Source: Angelobacter sp036557225 (GTDB lineage Bacteria; Acidobacteriota; Terriglobia; Terriglobales; Acidobacteriaceae). From it: a stretch of DNA of 64,000 bases. Positions 15,915-24,836 of the stretch are shown piece by piece. Positions within the stretch are counted from its first letter, which is position 1; every line of letters begins with the position of its first letter. Both the position numbers and the translations under genes were made by a program. Under the pieces are notes generated by a model, which saw nothing but the letters and a program-made list of their open reading frames with translations, made no database searches and had not been told where the DNA came from. The stretch spans positions 23,933 to 87,932 of the forward strand of contig DATBHX010000126.1 of the NCBI GenBank assembly GCA_036557225.1. The letters run 5' to 3'.

Positions 15915-17852
15915 ATGGATTCCTTGCCCAGGGAAGAAGGGGCTGGAGTGTGTCTCCGGCCCGCACCGCCATTGCATTTGCTCGTCGAAAAGATACCTGC
16001 GGTCCTATGGACCACGGATTCACTGTTGCGGCTTACCTCCTTAGCCGGCGCAGGCTTGTCATCGGTCAAGCTTGATGCCAAAGACTATGTAGAGCGGCCT
16101 TTGCATGAATTCCTGAAGGCCATTGGCGCCGGTGCAGGTCCTTTTGCGGCGCATACACGCGCGCTCGAAGGCGTCGCGTCGGTCCTGGAATTGGCCACGC
16201 GGGAGCACGACTTCAAAGCCCATGTAGAGCCTTTGCGGGAGGCGAATGGAACGATTGTCGGCGTGATTGGAGTGGCCCTTGATGTCACGGAATACCGCGT
16301 TGCGGAGAGAGCATTGCGGCTCTCCGAGCAAAGCCATCGCTCCCTATTCGATGAGGCGCCGTATGGAATCTGCCGGTTCACCGCGGCCGGCCAGCTGCTC
16401 CAGGTAAATCCGACAATGGTCGAGATGCTGGGATACGAATCTGAAGCCGATTTGCTTCTGTGCGACCTGGACCGGGAAATCTTCGCAGAACCGTCCAGCT
16501 ACCATGACTTTCTGGAGCAGATTGCGCGCTCAACTACGTGCCAGGGCTTCGAGTGCGCCTGGCGGCACGCGGAATCGCGCCAATTGACCGTCCGCCTTGG
16601 AGGCCGTGCTGTTCGCAATGAGAGCCGAGAAATAGTCTACGTGGAGATGTTTGTCGAAAATGTGACCGAGCGCAAGCAACTGGAGGATCAGTTGCGCCAG
16701 GGACAAAAGATGCAGGCGATCGGTCAATTGGCGGGCGGGATTGCTCATGATTTCAATAATCTGCTGATCGTGATCCATGGCCATGTCGAACGGATTCTGT
16801 CCGAACCCGGAGAGAGCAATTCTCATTTTGAATCTTTGCGGGAAGTTGAAAAGGCGGCGAACCGAGCGAGCACGCTTACGCAACGGCTCCTCGCCTTTAG
16901 CCGCAGGCAGATGCTGAAAAGCAAGGTCCTGGACTTAAATCAGGTGATCTGCGGCATGACGGAGATGCTGGGACGTTTGATCGGCGACCATATTGAGCTG
17001 GTGTTTTCTCCGGATGCGGAACTGGGCATGGTATGCGCCGATCCCAGCCAGATCGAGCAATTGCTCATGAACCTGGTGGTGAATGCCCGGGACGCGATTC
17101 AGGGGAGTGGAAAGATCGCCATCAGTACGGCAAACGTCGCTCTTCGGGCTGCCACCGTGCGTTATGGCGTCAGGACCGCTGCCGGCGAGTACGTGGCAAT
17201 CTGCGTCTCCGATAATGGCCTCGGCATGGACGCTGACACCAAAGCCCACATTTTTGAGCCCTTCTTTACCACCAAGGAAATAGACGAGGGGACGGGACTG
17301 GGGTTGGCTACCGTTTACGGCGTTGTCAAGCAGAGTGGCGGCTATATCTGGGTCTATAGCGAGGTGGGCCAGGGCGCGACTTTCGAGATCTACCTGCCAA
17401 GGGTCTCTGAAGCGGCAGAAACTCGACCTGTGGCTGTACCAGCCAACGCCAGCGGCGGGAACGAAACCATCCTTTTGGTGGAAGATGAAGAGAGCGTTCG
17501 AGAGCTGATTTCAGCTGCGCTCACGAAAAAAGGCTATCAGGTACTGGAGGCCTGCAATGGGGTGTTGGCGCTGGAGTTGGCTAGCGCCCATGCCGGAAAA
17601 ATTGATCTGGTGATCTCGGATTTATGTATGCCCAAGCTTGGAGGGCAGGCACTGACAGCAGAATTGCGTCGCGCCTACCCCACAATGAAGGTGATGTTTA
17701 CGACAGGCTACCCTGGAGACTCGGTGATCGAGACCCCGGGAATCGACCTGGGCGCTCCGATCCTGCAGAAGCCATTTGGCATGCGCTACCTGGCCGCTGC
17801 TGTCCGCCATGTTCTGGACGGAATGGAGATTCCTGCTCCTCAATCCGAGTGA
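15915..17852 (+). CDS. Hybrid sensor histidine kinase with C-terminal receiver
   Basis: About 645 residues from the ATG at 15915. Two PAS-like regions (about 20-130 and 138-255, the second with LFDEAPYGICRFTAAGQLLQ) precede the dimerisation helix with GGIAHDFNNLL (His278). The ATPase domain shows NLVVNARDAI, DNGLGM, EPFFTTK and GTGLGLATVYG. The receiver (from about 525) has LVEDEESVRE, phospho-acceptor Asp in VISDLCMP, Thr in FTTGY and Lys in LQKPF. There is no membrane segment, so it is probably cytosolic. TACAAT lies exactly 6 nt before this ATG, favouring it as a leaderless start over the ATG at 15900. The signal is unknown. Confidence 0.9.
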   Translation: MDSLPREEGAGVCLRPAPPLHLLVEKIPAVLWTTDSLLRLTSLAGAGLSSVKLDAKDYVERPLHEFLKAIGAGAGPFAAHTRALEGVASVLELATREHDFKAHVEPLREANGTIVGVIGVALDVTEYRVAERALRLSEQSHRSLFDEAPYGICRFTAAGQLLQVNPTMVEMLGYESEADLLLCDLDREIFAEPSSYHDFLEQIARSTTCQGFECAWRHAESRQLTVRLGGRAVRNESREIVYVEMFVENVTERKQLEDQLRQGQKMQAIGQLAGGIAHDFNNLLIVIHGHVERILSEPGESNSHFESLREVEKAANRASTLTQRLLAFSRRQMLKSKVLDLNQVICGMTEMLGRLIGDHIELVFSPDAELGMVCADPSQIEQLLMNLVVNARDAIQGSGKIAISTANVALRAATVRYGVRTAAGEYVAICVSDNGLGMDADTKAHIFEPFFTTKEIDEGTGLGLATVYGVVKQSGGYIWVYSEVGQGATFEIYLPRVSEAAETRPVAVPANASGGNETILLVEDEESVRELISAALTKKGYQVLEACNGVLALELASAHAGKIDLVISDLCMPKLGGQALTAELRRAYPTMKVMFTTGYPGDSVIETPGIDLGAPILQKPFGMRYLAAAVRHVLDGMEIPAPQSE

Positions 17853-17862
17853 TCCTGTTCCC

Positions 17863-18129
17863 TTATTTGGGTGTGAGATCCTCCGCAGGAACGATCCTGG
17901 TAAATGGAACCTGCGCCCGCTCATTCGCTTCACGCACAAGATCGGGATTAGACGCTTCGAACAGGCACATGCATCTGCCTTCGTTCGGAACAAACATTGA
18001 GCGGATGTATTTCACCGTCTTGCCTTCAGCTGTCAGTTCTTTTCCCGCCTGGATGGCGCGTTTTTGTGCCTCCGCCAATTGATCCATTTTGAGGCCCGGA
18101 AGAACCCTCTCAACCATATACACCGGCAT
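17863..18129 (-). CDS. DUF4242 family small protein
   Basis: 88 residues starting at the ATG at 18129, which is preceded by a near-perfect AAGGAGGT at 8 nt; the longer upstream frame is rejected. MPVYMVERVLPGLKMDQLAE and TVKYIRSMFVPNEGRCMCLF are typical of DUF4242, a ferredoxin-fold family that includes a nickel-binding streptomycete protein. The reaction is unknown. It converges with the kinase gene. Confidence 0.75.
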   Translation of the reverse strand: MPVYMVERVLPGLKMDQLAEAQKRAIQAGKELTAEGKTVKYIRSMFVPNEGRCMCLFEASNPDLVREANERAQVPFTRIVPAEDLTPK

Positions 18130-18298
18130 ACGACAAACCTCCTTAGTGATGACTGGCCAGATTATGGATGAGCTTGGTAAAAATGCCAAGTTACCCTTGG
18201 GGCCATCACGAATAAACGACGACAGAAAAAAGGCCAAAAGGTATTTCGCGCAGCTACGTCCAGCCCGTTCCTGTCGGCTCTCGATTTACAATCCCAGC

Positions 18299-19039
18299 AT
18301 GCGTTTGGCGAACAAAGCCGCAATCGTTACCGGCGGGGGAAGCGGGATCGGCAAGGCCATTGCTCAGGCATTTGCGCGTGAAGGCGCGAACGTATTGATT
18401 GCCGGTCGCGATGGCAAGAAGCTGGAGCTGGCGGCAGCAGAGATCGGCACGAATTGTGTGGCGGTCGCGGCGGACGTGAGCAAAGGCGACGACGTTCAGA
18501 AGCTGGTTGCGGCGGCGGTCGCGAAATTTAAGCGCATCGATGTTCTGGTGAACAACGCAGGAGTGCTGCTGGCGGGAACGGCGGAGCAACTGAGCGAAGA
18601 CGATTTTGACCAGACGTTTGCTATCAATGTTCGCGGATTGTGGCTGCTAACACGGGCGGGGCTGCCGCAGATGCGGGCGAATGGCGGCGGGTCGATCATC
18701 AATATTGGCTCGGTGCTGAGCACGTTGGGAGCGCGCAACCGGGTGGCCTACGCGGCTTCAAAGGGCGCGGTGCTGGCCATGACCAAAGCGATGGCTTTGG
18801 ACCATGCGGCGGAGAATATCCGCGTGAACTGTATCTGTCCGGGGATTGTGGAGACGGAGATGGTCGCACGGTTCAGCATGGATGAGAACGCGCGGCGACA
18901 GAGGCTGGCGATGCATCCGGCGGGACGCTTTGGCAAGCCGGAAGATGTTGCGAGCCTGGCTGTGTTTCTGGCCAGCGATGAGTCGGCATGGATTACGGGA
19001 ACGGCGCAGACTGTGGACGGCGGATACAGCGCGCAGTAG
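18299..19039 (+). CDS. Short-chain dehydrogenase/reductase
   Basis: 246 residues with the classical SDR layout: cofactor loop TGGGSGIGKA near residue 11, NNAG near 86, catalytic Ser in IINIGSVLS, YxxxK in YAASK, and PGIVETEM after it. It ends with ITGTAQTVDGGYSAQ, common in FabG-like members. It oxidises or reduces an alcohol/ketone with NAD(P); the substrate is not predictable. TACAAT stands exactly 6 nt before the ATG and there is no ribosome site, so the message is probably leaderless. Confidence 0.9.
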   Translation: MRLANKAAIVTGGGSGIGKAIAQAFAREGANVLIAGRDGKKLELAAAEIGTNCVAVAADVSKGDDVQKLVAAAVAKFKRIDVLVNNAGVLLAGTAEQLSEDDFDQTFAINVRGLWLLTRAGLPQMRANGGGSIINIGSVLSTLGARNRVAYAASKGAVLAMTKAMALDHAAENIRVNCICPGIVETEMVARFSMDENARRQRLAMHPAGRFGKPEDVASLAVFLASDESAWITGTAQTVDGGYSAQ

Positions 19040-19078
19040 TCGATGAAGCTTGACCGAGTCGCCAGCGGCGACGAGGAA

Positions 19079-19116
19079 TTGGTAAATGGTACGTTGATAA
19101 GTTGGTAAATTGAAAG
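19079..19116 (+). repeat. Degenerate 8-bp tandem tract (TTGGTAAA type)
   Basis: Reads as imperfect units TTGGTAAA, TGGTACG, TTGATAAG, TTGGTAAA. Two closely similar tracts occur at 20339-20376 and 20937-20976. It lies 39 bp after the dehydrogenase stop codon. Confidence 0.6.
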
Positions 19117-19219
19117 ATCAAAAGCTAACCGCCACGTATCCACTTTCGCAGTAGCTGAAAAATCTTTCAACCGACGATCCGTCCTTGCCAACAAATGCGG
19201 TGTCAACATAGGAGAACTC

Positions 19220-20350
19220 GTGGCCGGAGCCAAGAAACGCGCGCGCAGCAGCAGCAAAGATCCGCTGCCGGTGGCCGATCTGATGCAGTTTGAGCCGCTG
19301 GCGCGCAAGCGGCTTTCGCAGATGGCCTATGACTACGTTCGCTCCGGCGGCGGAGACGAGATCACAATGCGCGAAAACCGGCTGGCGTTTGACCGGCTGC
19401 GGCTGGCGCCGAATGTAATGGTCGACGTCGCAAAGCTGGATACGCGCGTGACGCTGTTTGGAAGTGAGCTGGAGCATCCGATCCTGCTGGCGCCGATTGC
19501 GTATCACCGGCTCTATCACAAGGAGGGCGAGCTGGCGACCGCGCGCGGGGCAAGCGCAGCCGGCGCGGCGTACGTGATCAGCTCATTTACGACGATGGCG
19601 ATCGAAGAGATTGCGCGTAACACGCAGCAGCCTATCTGGTTTCAGTTGTATGTGCAGCGCGATCGCGCCTTTACCAGGGACATGGTGCAGCGAGCGGTGT
19701 CTGAAGGCTGCAAGGCCGTGTGCGTCACGGCGGACACGCCGGTACTGGGCTGCCGCTATGGACAACTCGCTTTCAAATTGCCCAGCAACGTAGAGTGCGT
19801 GCATCTGCGCGGTCTGCAATACCAGGTCCCGCCGCCAGGAGACAACATGCAGCGCGCCAGCATTTACGATCCGGCTGTGACCGATCCGTCATTCAGCTGG
19901 AACGATCTGGAATGGCTGCGCTCGGTGGCCGGCGTGCCGGTGATGGTGAAGGGAGTGCTCTCGGCCGAGGATGGCAGGCGCGCGGTGGAACACGGCGCCG
20001 ATGGCGTGATCGTATCAAACCACGGCGGCCGAAATCTCGATCTGGTTCCGGCGACGATTGATGCGCTGCCGCGCGTGGTGGAGGCAGTTGCTGGGCGGAT
20101 TCCGGTGCTGCTGGATAGCGGCATTCGTCGCGGCACCGATGTACTGATGGCGCTGGCGCTGGGGGCGAAGGCGGTGTTGCTGGGCCGTCCTTATATCTAT
20201 GGACTGGCGCTGGGCGGAGCGCAGGGTGTGGAACGAGCAGTGTCAATCCTGCGCAGCGAGTTTGAGAGGGCAATGGCGCTGACGGGCCGGCGAACGATTC
20301 AGGAGATTGATGAGACAGTGTTGTGGAGGGATAGGGAAATTGGTAAATGA
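19220..20350 (+). CDS. FMN-dependent alpha-hydroxy-acid oxidase/dehydrogenase
   Basis: 376 residues, GTG start at 19220 with AGGAGA 5-10 nt upstream. The TIM-barrel family of glycolate oxidase and L-lactate dehydrogenase is clear: MAYDYVRSGGGDE, PILLAPIAYHRLYHKEGE, WFQLYVQRDR, VTADTPVLGCR, VMVKGVL with the FMN Lys, the active-site block SNHGGRNLD, and DSGIRRGTDVL. It oxidises an L-2-hydroxy acid to the 2-oxo acid. The last codons (GAA ATT GGT AAA TGA) are supplied by the TTGGTAAA repeat tract, so the C terminus has been shaped by that repeat. Confidence 0.9.
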   Translation: MAGAKKRARSSSKDPLPVADLMQFEPLARKRLSQMAYDYVRSGGGDEITMRENRLAFDRLRLAPNVMVDVAKLDTRVTLFGSELEHPILLAPIAYHRLYHKEGELATARGASAAGAAYVISSFTTMAIEEIARNTQQPIWFQLYVQRDRAFTRDMVQRAVSEGCKAVCVTADTPVLGCRYGQLAFKLPSNVECVHLRGLQYQVPPPGDNMQRASIYDPAVTDPSFSWNDLEWLRSVAGVPVMVKGVLSAEDGRRAVEHGADGVIVSNHGGRNLDLVPATIDALPRVVEAVAGRIPVLLDSGIRRGTDVLMALALGAKAVLLGRPYIYGLALGGAQGVERAVSILRSEFERAMALTGRRTIQEIDETVLWRDREIGK

Positions 20351-20376
20351 GTAAATTAGTAAGTTGGTAAATGAAA
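20339..20376 (+). repeat. Degenerate 8-bp tandem tract overlapping a stop codon
   Basis: Units TTGGTAAA, TGAGTAAA, TTAGTAAG, TTGGTAAA. The first unit encodes the last residues of the hydroxy-acid oxidase and the second supplies its TGA stop. Confidence 0.65.
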
Positions 20377-20393
20377 ATCAAAACCACGCTTTG

Positions 20394-20460
20394 TGCAGGG
20401 GCTAAAGCCCAACGAATTTTTTTGAGGCCTTTGACGGGCGGCTGAAGCCGACCCTCTTCT
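20394..20460. repeat. Palindromic intergenic repeat
   Basis: Contains GGGCTAAAGCCC and CGGCTGAAGCCG separated by about 25 bp. This word pair is characteristic of REP-like elements and is not coding. It lies between convergent genes. Confidence 0.5.
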
Positions 20461-20541
20461 ACGGCAGTGTTAGCAGCGTGGTGCATCCCAAATTGAGTTA
20501 TAGGAATTTCTAAACATCAATCTGAAAATTTGCCTAGCGCG

Positions 20542-20904
20542 TTAAGAGGCAGCCACCCTGGCCCGGCACTCTTCGCAGGGGCACATCTCGCGCAGATAGT
20601 CCCAGGAGTAGATGCCGCTGGCGTGGCCGTCATTCCAGGCGATATTGAGGGCGTAGCGGCCTACGGGCTTTACTTCCTTCGGGCGCGCCGGCTCCTTGTA
20701 CATCGGCAGAAGAGTGTTGGCGGCTTTGGGCGGCTCGCCGGGACGGCGATTGTGATTGTTGCGCTCTTCGGTGCAGGTGGCGCAGGGACAGGCGTCGCGC
20801 AGCCATTGAAAGCTGTAATGCGTGTGGTGGCCGTCGTCCCAGTCGATGTCCATGCCGGTTCCGGTGGTGACGTTGACTTTGACGGATTTGGGGTTGACGG
20901 GCAT
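20542..20904 (-). CDS. DUF971 domain protein
   Basis: 120 residues of the DUF971/gamma-butyrobetaine-hydroxylase N-terminal family: IDWDDGHHTHYSFQWLRDAC followed by a CPCATC cluster, and a second half-repeat IAWNDGHASGIYSWDYLREM with CPCEEC. In eukaryotic hydroxylases this module binds zinc; stand-alone bacterial forms sit with iron-sulphur assembly genes elsewhere, but no such gene is near here. TATACT lies 7 nt before the ATG, consistent with leaderless expression. Confidence 0.8.
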   Translation of the reverse strand: MPVNPKSVKVNVTTGTGMDIDWDDGHHTHYSFQWLRDACPCATCTEERNNHNRRPGEPPKAANTLLPMYKEPARPKEVKPVGRYALNIAWNDGHASGIYSWDYLREMCPCEECRARVAAS

Positions 20905-20936
20905 TGATCTAAGTATAGGACAAGAGGCGGGGGGAT

Positions 20937-20976
20937 TTGGTAATTGGGTAAGTTGGTAATTTGGTAAATGAAAAAC
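20937..20976 (+). repeat. Degenerate 8-bp tandem tract (TTGGTAAA type)
   Basis: Units TTTGGTAA, TTGGGTAAG, TTGGTAAT, TTGGTAAA followed by TGAAAA, like the tract at 20339-20376. It lies upstream of the DUF971 start. Confidence 0.6.
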
Positions 20977-21213
20977 CGAAAACCCTACCGCGGATCCAAC
21001 GGCAAGCCGGGACAGGTCAACGCGGATTTGCGCGGATCGGAAGGCGGCCAGAAATAAAAGGCCGCTTTTCGGGCCGGTCTGAACGGCCCTGGCTCATTCA
21101 TCTTGCCAAAATCGGCGAAATTGAAAAGCGCAAAACGAACCGGGAGGAAGCGAAGGACGTCAAAGAAAATATTATTGGCGAGCAATATCTTTCCAAACAT
21201 ATGATTACCGCCT

Positions 21214-21792
21214 ATGGAAAGCGCCGACCAGCAATGGCAACGATTGAAAGAACATTACGCACAAATGACGGAGGATGAGCTAGCCGCCCTCGCCCAGGAT
21301 GCCGGCGATCTCACCGAGGTGGCGCAGGAAGCGCTGCAGGCGGTGATTGCCGAGCGCGGATTGGATATCCAGCTCAAAATGGAACCTCCCGCGCCACTGG
21401 GGGGTCATCCTCCCGAGGACGAGAAGCTTGTGATCCTCGGCTGGCCGGAGAGCGCCGAGCAAGCCGCAAGCGTGATGGAGGCCCTGACTGCAGCAGGAAT
21501 TCCGTCTTTTCTCCACCTGGAAGTCCTGGAGAGCGATTTGAAACGCGCACGTGCAGCGGTGGAGCAAGCATTTGAGGAGGAAGACGACGACAGCGATGAC
21601 GGGAAGGGCTACGCCGTCCTTTGTCCGAAGTGCCGCGCCGGAGCGGTGGTACTCGAAGAACGGGACTCGTCTTCCACGGCTCCGTTCCATTGGCACTGCG
21701 ATGTCTGCGGCCATCGGTGGAGTGATGAGGGCATTGAACAGGAAGTGCCGGCCGGGCAGGAAGAGGAGGATTCCGGCGAGGAACATTCTTGA
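21214..21792 (+). CDS. DUF2007-like protein with zinc ribbon
   Basis: 192 residues. Helical N terminus (WQRLKEHYAQMTEDELAALA), a central alpha/beta part VILGWPESAEQAASVMEALT then AAGIPSFLH resembling the DUF2007 signal-transducing fold, an acidic linker (EEEDDDSDDG), and a zinc ribbon with CPKC and CDVCGHRW. The C-terminal tail is Glu-rich. Intracellular; probably a protein-protein or metal-sensing adaptor. No partner gene is identifiable. Confidence 0.6.
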   Translation: MESADQQWQRLKEHYAQMTEDELAALAQDAGDLTEVAQEALQAVIAERGLDIQLKMEPPAPLGGHPPEDEKLVILGWPESAEQAASVMEALTAAGIPSFLHLEVLESDLKRARAAVEQAFEEEDDDSDDGKGYAVLCPKCRAGAVVLEERDSSSTAPFHWHCDVCGHRWSDEGIEQEVPAGQEEEDSGEEHS

Positions 21793-21848
21793 AGATGAAA
21801 CAGGCCTAATATCCCCTTCTTCGAGCGCCCCCTGGGTGCGTCGCGCGA

Positions 21849-22688
21849 CTATTTCTTGAACAACCCATTGATCTCCGCATACGGCACTGCGCCTTCGGTC
21901 AGGGCCGAGTAGGTGCCTGTGGTGCGGGCTTCGTCGGCGATGCGGCGGAGCAGGCCCATGGCGGCGCGGTGCGGACCGGAGCCGTAACTCACGCGCTTAA
22001 CGCCCAGCTTAGCCAATTCAGGAAGCGAGGGAACGCCGGGGCCGGCAAGGATGTTGATGGGCGCGCCATGGACGTGATCGACCAGCGTGCGGATATGGTC
22101 AGGGTTGCGCAGGCCGGGAACGAAAATACAATCGCCACCGGCTTTGAGGTAAGCGGAGGCGCGGTCAAGGGTGCCGCGCAGCGCCTGGTCAGGAGTTACA
22201 CCGCTTTGCCAATAGGCATCAACGCGGGCGTTGATGACGAGGTGGACGTTGAGCTTGTCTGCGGCGCGGCGCGCGGACTGGATACGCTCGATTTGCTCAG
22301 GCAATGGAAAGAGCGGGCCGAAATGTTCGTGTCCCGGGAGCGCATCTTCAAGATTTACACCAACGGCGCCCGCGTCGATGACCTGCGTGATGGAGGTTTC
22401 AAGCTGCTTTGCGCCAGGGGCAAAGCCGGATTCGATATCGGCAGTGACAGGAACGCTGACGCTGCGAGCGATGCTCCGGATAAGAGCAAGCATGTCATTC
22501 CAGGGAACCTGCTGGCCGTCGGGATAGCCGAGCGCGTTGGCGCAGGCCGCGCTGCTGGTGGCGACAGCGGGCAATCCGCAATGCTCAACCATGGCGGCGC
22601 TGGCGGCGTCCCAGGCGTTGATGAGGACCAGCGGCGTAGCGGCATGGTGAAGCTCAAGAAGAGCAGCGGCTTTTTGTGCTTGCGTCAT
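21849..22688 (-). CDS. Isocitrate lyase/PEP-mutase family protein
   Basis: 279 residues matching the PEP mutase/methylisocitrate lyase superfamily: INAWDAASAAMVEHCGLPAV, ATSSAACANALGYPDGQ, metal-binding VTADIESGFAPG, GVNLEDALPG and INARVDAYW. The usual catalytic KKCGH loop of isocitrate lyases is not present, so this belongs to the oxaloacetate-decarboxylase/phosphonomutase-like branch and its substrate is unclear. TATAAC stands exactly 6 nt before the ATG. Confidence 0.85.
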   Translation of the reverse strand: MTQAQKAAALLELHHAATPLVLINAWDAASAAMVEHCGLPAVATSSAACANALGYPDGQQVPWNDMLALIRSIARSVSVPVTADIESGFAPGAKQLETSITQVIDAGAVGVNLEDALPGHEHFGPLFPLPEQIERIQSARRAADKLNVHLVINARVDAYWQSGVTPDQALRGTLDRASAYLKAGGDCIFVPGLRNPDHIRTLVDHVHGAPINILAGPGVPSLPELAKLGVKRVSYGSGPHRAAMGLLRRIADEARTTGTYSALTEGAVPYAEINGLFKK

Positions 22689-22786
22689 TTCATGGTTATA
22701 TCAAGCCATGCCGGTGGACGGAAGAGCGCGTGGGAAATCATGCCGGCATGCCGTTGGCAAAAAAATCCCGAGGCGAACTTTCAGAA

Positions 22787-23149
22787 TCACCTGCTGTTGG
22801 GACTCTTTTGTGTTTTCAAAACATGACTCACCGTGCGCAGCACGTCTTGCGCACCGGCAGTGGTGGGGATGAGCGCATCCGCCAGCTCGGTATTTTTGAG
22901 GTTGTCAAAATAGATCATGACGATGCGGATGTCAGGATTGGCGCGGGCCAGCCGGCGTGCCATTTCATTGCGCTCCTGTTCGGGCACGCTGAAGCCCAGG
23001 ACAGCGACATCATAGATATCCTGTTCGATGGCCTGGAAAGCTGCTTCCTGAGTGGCAGCCATGGCGGGCTGATATCCCGCCGCGCGTAACGCGTGGTCAC
23101 GTTCTTCCAGAAGTTCACGAATATAGCCTACGAGCAATACCTTGGCCAT
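22787..23149 (-). CDS. Degenerate response-regulator receiver domain
   Basis: 120 residues from the ATG at 23149, chosen because AAGGGGGAT precedes it. The fold pattern AKVLLVGYIRELLEERDHAL then AAGYQPAMAATQEAAFQAIE is receiver-like, but the acidic pair is replaced by Gly-Tyr and the phospho-acceptor site reads VAVLGFSVP, with Gly where Asp is expected. It is therefore a pseudo-receiver that probably works by protein contact. It is divergent from the glutamate dehydrogenase gene. Confidence 0.65.
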   Translation of the reverse strand: MAKVLLVGYIRELLEERDHALRAAGYQPAMAATQEAAFQAIEQDIYDVAVLGFSVPEQERNEMARRLARANPDIRIVMIYFDNLKNTELADALIPTTAGAQDVLRTVSHVLKTQKSPNSR

Positions 23150-23465
23150 AATCCCCCTTGCGTGCAGGACATGAAACCAGCGATCGGAGATCAATGCCTG
23201 AGCAGGGTGGAAAATGCTTGTCTTCCACGATGGCTCATCTGCGCAACATTGATGCTCAAAGCTGATTCAGGCACAATTGCGAACGGCACAGCAGGTATTG
23301 CCTGAAAGGGGGCCACCAGACAAAAGGAAACGCTGGCTGTGCAAGCCCGCGCAATTCGTACTGCGAAGGATATAATACTACAGACTTGAAAAGATGCCGG
23401 AATCCGCGATCTTGCATACAATAGGGCACGTCTATCTTTCCGTTTGAAAATCCCTTGGAGTAGAG
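23150..23465. promoter_or_regulatory. Divergent promoter region of gdh and the pseudo-receiver
   Basis: 316 bp with no gene. A consensus TATAAT lies at 23371-23376, giving gdh an untranslated leader of about 80 nt; no good -35 hexamer is seen at standard spacing. A ribosome site (TTGGAGTAGAG) precedes the gdh ATG. No riboswitch is recognised. Confidence 0.45.
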
Positions 23466-24731
23466 ATGAAAACCGTATCGCTTGAACAGGAGCTGAACCC
23501 CTGGGAGGCACAGGCAGCTCGCTTTGACTTTGCCGCGCAAAAACTGAATCTCGATGAAGGCCTGTGGAAGATCCTGCGCTATCCGCAGCGAGAGATCATC
23601 GTGCACATTCCCGTTGCTATGGACAACGGAACGCTGGAGGTCTTTACCGGCTTCCGCGTGCAGCACTCCATCGCCCGTGGACCCGCCAAAGGCGGCGTGC
23701 GTTACGCGAAGGATGTCACGCTCGATGAAGTTCGCGCCCTGGCCAGCTGGATGACATGGAAGTGTGCGGTCGTGAATATTCCTTTCGGCGGCGCCAAGGG
23801 CGGCATTATTGTCGATCCTAAAAAGCTGAGCCTCTCCGAGCTCGAAAAACTCACGCGCCGCTATACCGCCGAGCTCATTGAATTTCTTGGTCCGGAAAAA
23901 GACGTCCCCGCTCCGGACATGAACACCAATGAGCAGACCATGGCCTGGATGATGGACACATATTCCATGCATATGCGTCAAACGGTCACCGCCGTGGTCA
24001 CGGGAAAACCTATAAATATCGGAGGCTCCAGAGGACGTCGTGAAGCTACCGGCCGCGGCGTCATGATCAATTGTGACGAAGCTCTGCGTAAATTTGGCAT
24101 GTCCCGTGAAGACACGCGCGTGGTGGTGCAGGGTTTCGGCAACGTCGGCTCCAACGCGGCCAAGCTCATGGCTGACGCCGGTTACAAGATCATTGGTATT
24201 GCCGAATGGGATGGCGGCCTCTTCAATCCCCGCGGCATCGATATCGACAATCTTCTTGAGCATCGCGATCGCAACAAGACCATCGTTGGCTTCGCCGGCG
24301 CAGAGCCCGCCGATCCGAAGGAACTACTGCAGGCCGATTGCGACATCCTGATTCCAGCCGCTACGGAAAACGTCATCACCAGCCAGAATGCTGCCGGGAT
24401 CAAAGCCAGGATCATCTGCGAAGGCGCCAATGGCCCAACTACCGCTGCGGCCGACGAAATCCTCGCTGACAAGAAAGTCTTCATCATCCCGGACATTCTC
24501 GCCAATGCAGGCGGCGTCACTGCCTCCTACTTCGAGTGGGTGCAGGACCGCCAGGGATACTTCTGGAAAGAATCGGCGGTGAACGAGCAGCTGGAATTCA
24601 TTCTGCGCGAATCGTTTGAAGACGTGGTGCACTTCTCAGAAACGCACAGCGTCAACAACCGGATCGCGGCTTACATGCTCGCTATCAGCCGCGTGGCCCA
24701 CACCATCAAGCTGCGCGGAATTTACGCGTAG
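23466..24731 (+). CDS. gdhA: Glutamate dehydrogenase
   Basis: 421 residues, the usual length of hexameric bacterial GDH. The family blocks are present: VFTGFRVQHSIARGPAKGGV, MTWKCAVVNIPFGGAKGGI with the catalytic Lys, APDMNTNEQTMAWMMD, the Rossmann loop VVQGFGNVGSNAAKLM, and EGANGPTT. It interconverts glutamate with 2-oxoglutarate and ammonia. The residues after the second Rossmann strand (IAEWDGGLF) do not by themselves decide between NAD and NADP. A strong terminator follows. Confidence 0.95.
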   Translation: MKTVSLEQELNPWEAQAARFDFAAQKLNLDEGLWKILRYPQREIIVHIPVAMDNGTLEVFTGFRVQHSIARGPAKGGVRYAKDVTLDEVRALASWMTWKCAVVNIPFGGAKGGIIVDPKKLSLSELEKLTRRYTAELIEFLGPEKDVPAPDMNTNEQTMAWMMDTYSMHMRQTVTAVVTGKPINIGGSRGRREATGRGVMINCDEALRKFGMSREDTRVVVQGFGNVGSNAAKLMADAGYKIIGIAEWDGGLFNPRGIDIDNLLEHRDRNKTIVGFAGAEPADPKELLQADCDILIPAATENVITSQNAAGIKARIICEGANGPTTAAADEILADKKVFIIPDILANAGGVTASYFEWVQDRQGYFWKESAVNEQLEFILRESFEDVVHFSETHSVNNRIAAYMLAISRVAHTIKLRGIYA

Positions 24732-24758
24732 TTGATCCTTACACTGTTGAATCTCGAC

Positions 24759-24791
24759 ACCGCCTGCCGCAAGGTAGGCGGTTGTATTTTT
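24759..24791 (+). terminator. Intrinsic terminator of gdhA
   Basis: ACCGCCTGCC pairs with GGTAGGCGGT (one G-U pair) around a GCAA tetraloop and is followed by TGTATTTTT. It lies between convergent genes, 28 bp after the gdhA stop. Confidence 0.8.
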
Positions 24792-24836
24792 GGGTCGATT
24801 CCCACGGAGACTACTCGCGGTCGTCGTCGGATCGAG

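Noticed and set aside
19220..20350. L-lactate dehydrogenase (lldD) as a specific name
   Set aside because: The alpha-hydroxy-acid oxidase family is clear, but substrate specificity among lactate, glycolate and others cannot be decided from these motifs.
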